From Harmonia axyridis (Eukaryota; Arthropoda; Insecta; Coleoptera; Coccinellidae): DNA of 64,000 bases. The stretch is taken from the NCBI RefSeq assembly GCF_914767665.1, contig NC_059508.1, positions 4,960,001-5,024,000 of the forward strand, given 5' to 3'. Both the position numbers and the translations under genes were made by a program. The notes beneath the pieces are model-generated. The model saw only the letters and a program-made list of their open reading frames with translations. It made no database searches and was not told the DNA's origin. Below are positions 49,172-59,812 of the stretch, piece after piece. Numbering within the stretch: the stretch's first letter is position 1; each line of letters begins with the position of its first letter.

Positions 49172-49256
49172 AGTGATCTTTCAAAACGTATACGTTCTTT
49201 CAGTGCTAATTACACTGAATGAACCGTAATGAACGTATACGTTTTGAAAGATCACT
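49172..49256. repeat. Perfect 26-bp inverted repeat with a second hairpin in its loop
   Basis: The arms are 49172-49197 (starting 'agtgatctttcaaaacg') and 49231-49256, perfectly complementary. The 33-nt loop contains its own stem 'ttcagtg'/'cactgaa'. The pairing geometry is that of a cruciform or MITE core. Confidence 0.85.
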
Positions 49257-49333
49257 TGTCGGGAATACGGTCCCAGTGCTTTCGTTTGACAACATACTTC
49301 ATATTCAAACATGAAATAGTATATTTTAAAACA

Positions 49334-49440
49334 TGTTGTAGAATGGGGTCCTATTCCAATACGAATGCGAAATTCGAAAATGAGCGACGAAGGAGCGAGT
49401 TTTAGAACGCATTAGTGTTGGAATAGCCTTCTGCAACGAG
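49334..49440. repeat. Imperfect hairpin, MITE-like
   Basis: 'gttgtagaa...ctattccaatacgaatgcg' pairs with 'cgcattagtgttggaatag...ttctgcaac'. The loop is 'aaattcgaaaatgagcgacg' and onward. It lies within the split mariner-like element. Confidence 0.6.
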
Positions 49441-49783
49441 TATTAGACGATATTTTCTCTATTTCAGTCAAGTATTGTGAAATATTGTCAAAACTCAATG
49501 AAAAATTCAGATTATACATCCTAGTTACTTTTGTATTGTATCTTGGCAGTTGGTGTAGGTTTCGAATTTTAAAATAAATTGTAATAACGCATTGAATTCG
49601 TGAATTATATCTGACGAAATCGATTTAACAACCACAGAATTAAGAGAAATTGCGAATAATGTCGCAAATCATTTCACTAAATCTAAATTATATTAGATTG
49701 ACAATTGAAGTGTGTTGAATTTTGATAGGATTGGAAGTCTGTGTAACAACCAAAAAACGAAAAATATAACTGAAAACAATGCA

Positions 49784-49833
49784 GTAATGAGTTCATTACA
49801 GCACTGTTTTCAGAACTGTAATGAACTCATTAC
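49784..49833. repeat. 16-bp perfect inverted repeat
   Basis: 'gtaatgagttcattac' at 49784-49799 and its complement at 49818-49833, with an 18-nt loop. Confidence 0.8.
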
Positions 49834-49963
49834 GATACTGAAATAGAGATATAAATTTTCTCAAACTTTTGTAACTTCTGAACGAAAACGAATCAAACCT
49901 ATGCCCTTAGGAAGCACAGCTATCATCTGTCAAACTTTATTATACAGCTTGTAGAACACCCTG

Positions 49964-50711
49964 TTTATCGGGAATAGGTACAGAAAAAGAAAATTCAATT
50001 TGTCTACTCGATCCTACAATTTTTTTGAAAATTAAAATTGTCATAAACTTCAAACCCCACAAAAATTAGGACCCCTTGTATATTTCCTCCGAAAGATATT
50101 TCATGAGGGTACAAAAAAATTATAGATAGCAGTGTAAATAGCAGTTTTCTCCAAAAGTCGAAACAGGGGTACTTGATGAAACAGGTAAGGCAGCGAACAT
50201 AAGTGTTAAAGCATCGATTCACCGCTAAGCTGTGGGAATTGCTAGGGTCGGTCTCCCAAATTTCTACGAATGTCGAGATGATCGCCACCTATACATTCAC
50301 TAAGCCACACTTGAAGAGCTGTTCTGGAAAGCTCTTATTCAATTTACACGAATTGCTTATAGGGAAACTATATTGAGTTTCAAGGGTTTGGATAGTCAAT
50401 GTGTTAATAGTACATTAAATGGTGGTTTATTGAATAAACACTTCGGGAAATTCGTAATGTCCTGTTGCTTCGCAAACAGTATCTGTCACGAAATTTAGTG
50501 ACAAGTGAGAAAATGAGAAAAACACTGATACGCTGCTCGCTGTAATTTTTCTACGAAATCTCGCATGAAACTTCGAATCGTTAACTTGCATCCAATCAAC
50601 CTACAAAGGGATATGGCATGAACACAGGATTATATAATTCTGACAACACAATGTCATTCATCACTCAGAAGGAAGTTCTATGAGATAATGAAAATTTTTT
50701 TCCTTTCGATA
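49964..50711. other. Non-coding stretch between transposons
   Basis: No gene was recognised. The - strand ORF at 50004-50288 has no domain. Confidence 0.4.
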
Positions 50712-51239
50712 TTTGCCATTAGAGAATCTAATCCCATGCGTGATCAAAATTGCGGGATTTTCCATGAGGTATATGCGGGATTAAATATTAAAATTGCATA
50801 TTAGACAATAAAAGCACAAACGTCTTTTGAAACGCCCAAGAAAGCAATAAACCACTCATAAGTTACGGACGAAGATGCAACACTAGTTACTGCTGAAACT
50901 ATACTACGATTTATATCAGCAAATTGGAAAGTCATTATAACTCGAAATTGAGCAAAGAAATGGTTAAAGCTTTATTTTCTAGGATAAAAGGGGAGTCAAG
51001 TATGGTACTGTATTTAGAAAACCCAGGCAAATATTTGGAATTTCTGGGATAACAGTCAATGTCTACAAATGACCAAGTTTGTACTTCACAGCAAATCAAC
51101 ATTACGAAATTATATTAACAGTTTGACTGACAGGCTGCAAATAACGACGTATGTAGAAGGCAAAACACAATTCTAAACCTAAGACCATTTCTCTTATGCT
51201 GATGAGGATAATATGTCTCTATCTCATCTAGCAACGAGA

Positions 51240-52480
51240 CGTGAACCATCGCCTTTGAATTCAGAAGAGGAACCGAATCATAGTATTAGTACTAAAGGGT
51301 GTTTTTTCAGAGCTATAGAACTTTAAATTGCAATAAAACAACGATGGATTATTCGATTGACATGAATTTTATTTATCCGCAAGATAATCTTGTGGCATTA
51401 CATTTAAAATATGATTTCTGGCATATGACCACGGCTGGCTCAGATGTAGTCCAATCTGGACGTCCAATTTTCGATGACTTTTTGCAACATTTGTGGCCGT
51501 ATATCGGCAATAACACGGCGAATGTTTTACATAGCCCCACAGAAAGTAGTCTAGCGGTGTTAAATCACAAGATCTTGGAGGTCAATTCACAGGTCCAAAA
51601 CGTGAAATTAGGCGGTCACCAAACGATGTCTTTCAATAAATCGATTGTGGCACGAGCTGTGTGACATGTTGCGCCGTCTTGTTGGAACCACAGCTCCTGG
51701 ACATCATGGTTGTTCAATTCAGGAATGAAAAAGCTAGTAATCATGGCTCTATACCGATCACCATTGACTGTAATGTTCTGGCCATCATCGTTTTCGAAGA
51801 AGTACGGACCAATGATTCCACCAGCCCATAAAGCGCACCAAACAGTCAGTTTTTCTGGATGTAACGGTGTTTCGACATACACTTGAGGATAAGCTTCGCT
51901 CCAAATGCGGCAGTTTTGTTTGTTGACGTAGCCATTCAACCAGAAGTGCGCTTCATCGCTAAACAAAATAAAATGGACGTAGTGCGCGATACGTATTCCG
52001 CACAGAACCATTATTTTCGAAATAAAATTGCACTATTTGCAAGCGTTGTTCAGGCATAAGTCAATTTATGATGAATTGCCAAACCAAACTGAGAATAAAT
52101 CATTTGACAGCTGTTGAATCGGTCGCTATCTTGAACAGTAATGCCAACTTAAAGTTATATACCTCGAAAAAAAACACCCGTTATATGGGTAGCAGAATCA
52201 AAGGCTTCTTCTATGGCTGTACGAGCACAAAAACGAACAACACTTGACCAGTTATTCAAACAAGAAATGATCATTTTTGAATGCAGACGGTATAAGGCAT
52301 GAAATGAACCATCGCCTTTGAATTTAAAAGAGAAATCGAATCATAGTATTCGTACTGCGTGGGTACCACAATCAAAGGCTTCTTCTATGGCTGTACGAGC
52401 ACGTGTATCAACATTACTTGACCAGTTATTAAAACATGAAAAGACCCTTTTTGAATGCAGACAGAATAAGGCTACGGGTA
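51240..52480. repeat. Tandem duplication of ~175 bp, one copy split by a mariner
   Basis: Copy A is 51240-51294 plus 52182-52302; copy B is about 52303-52480. Shared text includes 'gaaccatcgcctttgaatt', 'cgaatcatagtatt', 'atcaaaggcttcttctatgg', 'ctgtacgagcac', 'acttgaccagttatt' and 'tttgaatgcagac'. The mariner interrupts copy A only. Confidence 0.85.
51295..52181 (-). mobile_element. Decayed mariner-type element, 887 bp
   Basis: TIRs: 'aagggtgttttttcagagct' and, reversed, 'acgggtgttttttttcgagg', followed in both by 'ata(g)aactttaa'. TA is on both sides. The - strand ORF 52011-51616 reads 'LFSDEAHFWLNGYVNKQNCR', 'HPEKLTVWCALWAGGIIGPY' and 'ELWFQQDGATCHTA', the first two catalytic blocks of a mariner-superfamily transposase. 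The last block ('CDLTPLDYFLWG'-like) is present only in shifted frames. The N-terminal DNA-binding half is missing, so this is an internally deleted, inactive copy. Confidence 0.85.
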
Positions 52481-52841
52481 CATACTTGGGAGCTGTTTAC
52501 AACTCCGACCCTCGACTTAATTTCCATCAATCACAAACGCTCAATTTTGAATAGCAAATGGTTTCTAGTTGGAAAAACTGTTACGCAGCACTAATCGGCA
52601 GATTTCTGAGTCCACCCGCGCCAAAACTCGACAGCTGTTGCCATGAAATAAACACTTTTATATTATAGTATGTTTTTAATAGCATAAGAACTTTTCATGA
52701 GCATATTTAAAAGGTTGAGTACAAAGAGTTATTATTAACAGTACCGCATTCTTGCGGATCTGCGGGATTGATAATTTTTATCCCGCGGATTTGCGAGATT
52801 GATATTTTGGTGCGGGATTGGATTCTCTACTTGCCATTATA

Positions 52842-54452
52842 CAGGGTGTTTCCTAAACATGCGGCAAAAATTCAGGGGGTTGTTCCTTGGACTATTTTAA
52901 GCATGTTTTGTCCTTGGATGATTTTTGAAAAACCTCTTTGTTTCGAAGATAAAGGGCGAACAACATTTTTCATATTTTTAAAATTAATAATAGTTTAAAT
53001 AAAAATGCGTACCGCACTGTGTTTACTAAGTAGGTACAATTTATTTTTAAATTTGTTTAACAACATTCCAATTACTAAAAACGGCCAGTTTTTTGACTAA
53101 AAATTGATAAGTGCAGATGGTAAAGGAATACAGATTGAACACGGTTTTCATTTGAATTCGTTTTGTGATGTATTAGCAATTAACATTTTATCTTTGACTA
53201 TTATGAATCGCTATACAAACACCGAGATGACTGACATGCATTTCATTTATGGACTTGCTGATGGAAATTCATTAAAAGCTAGGAGGTTGTACATTGAACG
53301 ATTTCCTGGGCGTAATATTCCTGACAGAAAATTGTTTCAAAATATTCATCAACGTCTGCATGAAACAGGCGCATTGAAAAAAATGGGGGGACCAGGAAAA
53401 CCAAACACAGTAAGAACGGTGGAACTGGAAGAGAATGTGCTGGACATGATCGAAGAAGACCCTAGTACTTCTACTCGAAAAATTTCCAATACTTTGAATG
53501 TGAGTAATAATAATGTTTGGAAAATTCTTAAAGACAATTTGTTATACCCATACCATATGCAACGCGTTCAGGCACTTATTCCTACTGATTTTCCCCCACG
53601 TATTGCATTTTGTCAATGGCTTTTAACCACATTAGTTCAAATTCCTCAATTACTGACGCTGATTTTTTTTACCGATGAAGCGAATTTCTCAAGAAATGCA
53701 ATAAGAAATGTTCATAACAACCATGTATGGGCCGACGAAAATCCACATGAGGTAATTGAAGATCGTTTTCAACATCAGTTCTCATTGAATGTTTGGGTTG
53801 GTATTGTGGGTGACTGCCTAATAGGGCCGATATTTTTACCAGAAAGACTTACCGGGGACGTGTATCGCAACTTTTTAGAACAAACGTTACCTCTGTTTTT
53901 GGAGGATGTACCATTGGCAATAAGACATGCAATGTGGTTTATGCACGATGGTGCACCAGCGCATTTTAGTTTGGTTGCTCGTGAGTTTTTAACATTAACA
54001 TACGGAGATCGCTGGATTGGAAGAGGTGGACCTCATTTATGGCCTGCTCGTTCCCCGGACTTAAACCCCTTAGATTATTTCCTATGGGGCCATCTAAAAT
54101 CATTAGTTTATACCACTCCAGTAGAAAATGTGGAAGACTTGCGAAATCGGATCATTGCTGGGTGTAACTTAATAAGAAATGATCCTGGTGTTTTTGAAAG
54201 GGTTCGGCAGTCAATGAGGAGAAGATTGGATGCTTGTATGCTGGCTAGAGGTGGTCATTTTCAACAGTTTTTGTAGGTTGAGTTGAATTTTCATGAAATT
54301 TTTCATAATAAAATGTTATTATCTGAAATTTTGTTTCCCCTATATCTTCGAAACAAATAGGTTTTTCAAAAATCATCAAAGGACAAAATATTCTTAGAAT
54401 AGTCCAAGGAACAACCCCCTGAATTTTTGCCGCATGTTTAGGAAACACCCTG
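52842..54452 (+). mobile_element. Rosa-like (DD41D) mariner transposon, complete
   Basis: 1611 bp with TA on both sides (52840-52841, 54453-54454). The TIRs begin 'cagggtgtttcctaaacatg' and extend imperfectly for roughly 120 bp, including 'gggggttgttccttgga' and 'tttttgaaaaacct'. It contains one uninterrupted transposase gene. It lies only a few bases outside the right target duplication of the hAT-like element. Confidence 0.93.
53203..54276 (+). CDS. Mariner transposase, DD41D (rosa-like), apparently intact
   Basis: 357 aa from the ATG at 53203; an in-frame ATG at 53104 would add 33 residues, but its sequence does not look like a transposase start, whereas 'MNRYTNTEMTDMHFIYG' does. The N-terminal half has helix-turn-helix character ('ARRLYIERFPGR', 'STRKISNTLNVSNNNVWKIL') for TIR binding. 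The catalytic aspartates are D158 ('FFTDEANF'), D249 ('FMHDGAPAH') and D291 ('SPDLNPLD'), with 41 residues between the second and third: the spacing that defines the DD41D/rosa group. 'WIGRGGP' and 'YFLWGHLKSLVY' are as in relatives. No stop or frameshift was seen, so cut-and-paste activity is possible. Confidence 0.92.
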   Translation: MNRYTNTEMTDMHFIYGLADGNSLKARRLYIERFPGRNIPDRKLFQNIHQRLHETGALKKMGGPGKPNTVRTVELEENVLDMIEEDPSTSTRKISNTLNVSNNNVWKILKDNLLYPYHMQRVQALIPTDFPPRIAFCQWLLTTLVQIPQLLTLIFFTDEANFSRNAIRNVHNNHVWADENPHEVIEDRFQHQFSLNVWVGIVGDCLIGPIFLPERLTGDVYRNFLEQTLPLFLEDVPLAIRHAMWFMHDGAPAHFSLVAREFLTLTYGDRWIGRGGPHLWPARSPDLNPLDYFLWGHLKSLVYTTPVENVEDLRNRIIAGCNLIRNDPGVFERVRQSMRRRLDACMLARGGHFQQFL

Positions 54453-54454
54453 TA

Positions 54455-55490
54455 TATCATGCATTAAGAATATTCATACATTTCTTTTGCATTTCCCGAT
54501 GATTTGATCAGATAGATTTCGACCTCGAATTCTTCGTTAGTGTGTCCAACCCAATAATTATTTGAAAGAATTCTAGGCCCACTTTTATTCAATTTTATCA
54601 CATTATATTGCATATAATATTGGTGTTTATGGCTTCCAACTCGTCCCTGTAATTATTCAAGATCAAACCTACAAAATGTAGTATTGAATTGTGGAATTGA
54701 TAATTCATTTCGTATTCCGATATTTACGATGGAAGGGATATTGGATTGGCACAAATCGTTTGGTCGGTAACTGTTTTTCTCTCATCAACTATTCGTTGTT
54801 GAATTCTCATTATGCCGAATAGGATACAACAGCGCAGCTGACAGAATATTCAATTTACAGCAATACCCTGAAGCGTATAGAAAATATTGGATTCTCTCAG
54901 GAATCTCATTCAATTTCAAACTATACTTCAGGTGAATATTTCATGTCAGAATCGAAAGAGATTTTCTATGAAATGATAAATAATCAATTTTCGATTAACT
55001 TTCTAGCAGAACGTTTTTGATAGATTGATACATGGGTTTTTAGGCCCTCTTTCATCCATGCGTCTATTGTTAATACATATTAATAAAGTTTATTCCTAGT
55101 TATTGGACACATCCAAACTAAAGTTAGACTCTGTTGGATAAATTGTTACATAAATATGCAGTCAGTATTTTTCTCGATATTCTTCATGAACTTTTCAAGG
55201 ATAAAGCAATGGACACGAAATATTGCAAGGAGATTTAAATAATTATTTATATCTGCAAGGAAAACCCTAGGTAGGACCTATTGTCATTATAATGTTGTGC
55301 ATGTTTTCTGATATTCTATTTGCATTTTATCTAGGTCTAGTCATTTCAGATCTATTTGGAAATTTCTATCCTGATCGAATTCGATGTATTGGAAATATTT
55401 GCTCCTATAGTGTTTTTACCTTTTAACGTCATCAGTCGTCGAACCTTATTTTGAGATCATTCCTGGCATAGATATCACAATAAAATAATA
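54455..55490. other. Non-coding stretch
   Basis: No gene, exon or bounded repeat was recognised. Confidence 0.4.
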
Positions 55491-56130
55491 CTGGGTTTTT
55501 CCTTTTAATTGGAAGTACAACAAAAAATGAGAGATTCCAAGGATGTTTTTAAGGAAAAAAGTCTTATAAACATGGGCCCGCAAACGCTCTGAAAGAGCTT
55601 TTTTTCTTGTAGTACTTATTTTTGTGATGATTATACCACACCTTCATTGATATTCGCCACAAATTAGGTAAATAAGTACCAAAATTCATTTATTCATTAC
55701 AGCTGACTAACTGGCTCTTTAAAATAATATAGATTTTCCTAGAGAATTGTTTGAAATTTTTTTCTCGCAATCGGTAGCACAAGAAATCAAAAAGTGTAGT
55801 GCTGGACCATTGTCTTCTTTTACATTTTTCTAAACTACCAATGATCCACCAAAAAAAAAAGGACTAGAGGAAAGAATGTGGCACTGTTCCAGAAAAAATA
55901 TCACTCCGTTGATTTGCATTCAAAATTAGAATATCACATGATGAAAATTCCAAATTGGAATATCTATGCCAAACTCAAGTATAATATCTTGAAGTGAAAG
56001 CAAGGTTGTAAAAGAAAAAACATGAAAAAAAAGTAACACCATTTATCTCGAAAACAAAGCGTTTGCTTTGATTCTTAAAATGATCCGAAGCATCAATTTT
56101 GTCTGTACCTCCAATTTAGGAACACCATGT
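55491..56130. mobile_element. 650-bp MITE, copy 2
   Basis: Same order of blocks as 44096-44742: 'gggcccgcaaacg', 'taggtaaataagtaccaaaa', 'gtgtagtgctggacca', 'aattggaatatctatgccaaa' and the end 'gtacctccaatttagga'. The left flank is TA; the right end is slightly degraded ('ccatgt' then TA). Confidence 0.75.
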
Positions 56131-57685
56131 TAATCGCTCTGTTTGGAGAACGAAGACTTGAAAAGGATCACGTGTAGAATATTCGAAATCTGTAAAATCA
56201 AATTTTGAAATTATGTTCAATATTCCAACCAAAATATAGTAATTGAAATCTGAATTGATTGAATTAAATTTTAATATCCACATGAGAGTGCACTGAATTT
56301 CTAAAGAAGTCAAGTTATTATCTGTTGAACAATCTAACTCGGCATCATGAAATTCAATTCGTATGTTGCTTTGATGCTTCCCATTTGACGGAATCTTGTT
56401 GTGAAACTCCACTCCGAAATGTTCTGAAATTCCGAATATTAAGCCCACTTTGCAAGTAGCGCAACTCTTCTTTCTCAAGTTTCTGGTTAACGTAGTAAAC
56501 TACAAATAGAATGAAAACACTCAAATAATGTAGCCTGATGAAGCCACAGTGTGGCTAAAAAATTGTCACAGGCAATAAAGTAGGAAATTATTTTGTTTTT
56601 ACTTTATTTATAATGAATTTACGCCGAGTAAGGACAGAATCCATTAAAAAAGTACAAAGCTACACAAGTATTCGAATATTCTAGTGCCGATAAAGTTAGG
56701 AGAATGAAGCTATTCACAAATTGATGAGGACACATTTCAAACGTAGAGAAAGAAGTGAGTAGAAAACTAGAAAAGGGCATCTCTAAAATTTGAAGTGTTT
56801 TATTTCGATGGGGACGTAAAAGGTGGTAGAAGATCCGAACGACGCATAAATGTAGCTAATTCATATATTTCGTTTTTACGAACATAAATACCTCAGTAAG
56901 AGGCTCCCATGGGGTATTAGTCCTTCAGATCCCACAATATATAAAGAGTCCCATTATTCAGTAGAGATTATAGGCAGAAAGATAAGCGTAAAAGTTCTGT
57001 TTATTCATTCTTCGTATTTCTTCGCCACCAGAATCCTGATTTGGATTATTATTTCAGGAATTAGACAAAGCCACCAGATTTTTTCATTTTCGCGGTTGTA
57101 AGAAGTACAACATTATTCATGAGAGGATCTATTTATCACAAATAAAAGGATAAATACGTTGAGTACAAATGAGCCGATAATTCTTTATTTCCCACTTGTT
57201 TCACGCTACCAAGGGCTATTTTCTTGTCGGAATGTTCGTTATTTTCTAATTTTGAGCTGGAAGTGGTCTGAAAGATTGGGTTTGACTTAGTGATGAAGCA
57301 GACTAAATGAATTCTGTCCGTCCGTTTGGCCACCGCGTATACGTTCATTTCAGGATGCAATGGGATGAACAGATAGACGGATAGTGAATTTTTCAATGCT
57401 AAGTTCGGAGTCCAAATCAGGGCTTCATTTGTAAATGGACAAACTTCGTTTAGGGAATTATTAGAGCCATATGAAATTTGGTTTTCCCAGTAATTGAAAA
57501 TTGAAATTATGAAATTGATTGCAAAATGCTAAAAGATTGGGTGATTTAAATTTCGTGCGTATATAGAGTTCATCGATTATTCAAAAATTCAGCTATACGG
57601 TGAAATATCACCCAATGACTAATTAAAACACATTTTTTTCTTGAAAATTCGACTATATTCTTTAACACAGTCACCTTCAAGGGTG
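56131..57685. other. Non-coding stretch
   Basis: The - strand ORF 56116-56478 (120 codons) overlaps the MITE end and shows no domain. Nothing else was recognised. Confidence 0.4.
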
Positions 57686-57689
57686 AAAC

Positions 57690-58620
57690 ATATACAAAGT
57701 GTCCCAAATTCAATGCTCACTGAAAGCATATCGGGAACTACAAGAGAAAAAATCTTCAAGGGCCCAATTTTTTTTCGAAATAATAAGATATCAGAAATCA
57801 GATCGTGAATATTTTGATTCGTTCTCAAGTTACAGGGCACTTCTAAAAAATTACTGTTTCAAATATTTCACTATATCTTGGTTTGTCTTTGAGATAATCG
57901 AAAAATTCTCAAACATTTTGTTGGTAATTTTTATGGTTTATCTGATAGTCATAACAGATGATAGATAGAAATCATTCACCGTTTTAGAGAAATAGAGAAG
58001 AGTTGCTGTTTTTTGAATGGGTCACCTAATGTTTTTCAACGCACTCTTTTAGCCGCAGATCTGTCGAAAAGCATTCTTTTATCAATTTTGAAAAAACATA
58101 CGTTTTGAAGAAATTCAGTTTTTCGATTTCATTTTTTCGATGGGACACCTAATATACAAATATGTTTCTATTATTTAGAGATTTAATTCATTTTGTGTCC
58201 ATTGAATAATTGTAATCAAGTTATATATAGGGTGTCCCATTCAAAAAACAGCAACTCTCCTCTATATCTTTAACATGATGGTAATTAATTTCTATGATGT
58301 GTAAAATATGTACAATAAAAATTATTGAAAAACACAAAATGAATTGAATCTCGAAATAAATGGAGAATATTTATATATGAGGTGTCCCATTGAAACAATG
58401 AACTCGAAAAACTCAAAATCTTTGAAACGAATGATTGATATTTTTGAAAAGCCAATAACGGGATACTTTTCAACAAATATGCAGCTGAAAAAACTGCCTT
58501 GAAAGATATGAGTTGTCCCGTTTAATAAATACCAAATATCTCCTATATCTCTAAAACGGTAATTGATTTCTATGATCTGTTAAGAGTATCATATAAAATA
58601 AACCATAAAAATTCTAGAAG
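57690..58620. repeat. Fold-back region built from alternating inverted copies
   Basis: The motif 'gtgtcccat' or its complement recurs at about 57699, 58020, 58141, 58231, 58381 and 58512 in both orientations. Extended pairs include 57965-58030 ('gaaatcattcaccg...gctgttttttgaatggg') against 58230-58300, 58145-58205 against 58320-58390, and 57900-57980 against 58540-58620. The main centre of symmetry is near 58215. No transposase was found. Confidence 0.65.
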
Positions 58621-59779
58621 AAGAAATTTTTTTGAATAACCAATATTCAATTAGTCTATTTTTCAAAATATATCATTATTTCCTCCTATCTTGTTTCCTT
58701 GCCAAATACATAAATTGAATTCCAAGAATCGCCAGTAGATTGATTCAAGGATTGTGCATAAAACACATTAGATAAAGATGAAAGCCTCTTCAAATAGTTA
58801 TGAAGTAAATCTCACTCTATTGTTAGCTTTTGGGGTTAGAAGACAATGCAGATATCTTACAATGGTCAATTATTTAACGTCAATGACTATTCTATCTTGA
58901 TAATTATCCTTCGCTCTAATGAAAAATAGATTAGATTTCAGTGAACTGGATTTCACCAGTTCTATAAAAACGGTTCGATCATTTTGATACTCTCATTATT
59001 AAAATTGAATTGAAAAATTATGTTTCCTTCTGTACGAGAAATGAGATGAACAGTTTGCTTAGAGAATGAACATCCTAACTGAACCTGTTAGTTTCATTAA
59101 AGCTGAATAATTGCAAGTTAATCAAGCTGTCCTTCTGGATAGATATTTGTTAGGCCTAGCTCTAAAGCTTTTGCGAACCAATGCACCTTGAGAAACATTT
59201 TGCTTTCTAATCTCTATGTATGACCTACATCAGCTTTATATCTTCGAATGTGTGTAGAAGTACAATATTGTGTGAAACAATGGCTATTATATCGAATTAA
59301 TAACCTAGGAAATCTATTTACTTATAGGGAATGTAATACAGTTATTAATTCCTTTTTATAATTTTAGATAACGTTTTCGTTCCTTCAATGTACCATGTAA
59401 TAATCGAATATTGAAGCCACATTTTTCAAAGAATAAACAGTACTATTTCAATTTAAAAAATTGAAACTATATACTATAGAATATTGCTTGTGGTTCTTTT
59501 ATTTTGTGTTGAAACAATCAAAATTTACTCTGAGAAAAAAAAATGAGATGCTCAATTGAAAACTCTGATAAGGTTCAGAAAAGAAATGATTGTTTCCGAG
59601 ATATGAAACAATACTCGGATATAAGTGATATTCCTAATATTTTTCTATCCTATACAACTGTCATCATTTCGTCGAAGCATAGTGAATATTCGAAGGATTC
59701 AATATGACGTTGATTGAATCTTCTTGTGTATTAGGACGTTGTGCACAAGAGAAATTTGAAACAATGAGAAACCACACAA
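58621..59779. other. Non-coding AT-rich stretch
   Basis: Nothing was recognised. Confidence 0.4.
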
Positions 59780-59812
59780 TGAGAGAGAGTGAGAGAGGGA
59801 GAGAGAGAGAGA
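59780..59812. repeat. (GA)n microsatellite
   Basis: An interrupted GA repeat with one T and one extra G. Confidence 0.9.

Larger units (their letters stand above)
47115..49963 (-). mobile_element. Decayed mariner-like element split by later insertions
   Basis: The left end 'cagggtgttctacaagc' and its exact complement at the right end (finishing at 49963) are inverted repeats; 'atgatagctg' is also shared further in. The left flank is TA (47113-47114); the right flank reads TT, so its TA has probably mutated. The - strand of 47230-47480 keeps traces of a transposase C-terminus ('NKWIG', 'FARSQSSN' in place of 'ARSPDLN') resembling the DD41D element at 52842. The middle holds an R4-like retroelement and two hairpins. 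Confidence 0.6.
50720..52829. mobile_element. hAT-like element with 8-bp target duplication, decayed
   Basis: The ends are inverted: 'tagagaatctaatccc' at 50720 and, reversed, 'tagagaatccaatcccgc' at 52829. Both inner sides contain several 'gcgggat' motifs. The flanks are 'tttgccat' (50712-50719) and 'cttgccat' (52830-52837), an 8-bp duplication with one mismatch as expected for hAT. Short broken ORFs inside (e.g. 52318-52554, 'SSMAVRARVSTLLDQLLKHE') may be remains of its transposase, but I did not recognise a diagnostic domain. A mariner-type element is inserted within it. Confidence 0.6.

Noticed and set aside
50004..50288. - strand ORF of 94 codons as the missing receptor exon 1
   Set aside because: No signal-peptide pattern and no donor in the needed phase.
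53104..53202. Earlier ATG of the intact mariner transposase
   Set aside because: The 33 extra residues are unlike mariner N-termini; the ATG at 53203 gives the expected start and length.
56116..56478. 120-codon - strand ORF as a gene
   Set aside because: It overlaps a MITE end, has no domain and its composition is like the surrounding non-coding DNA.
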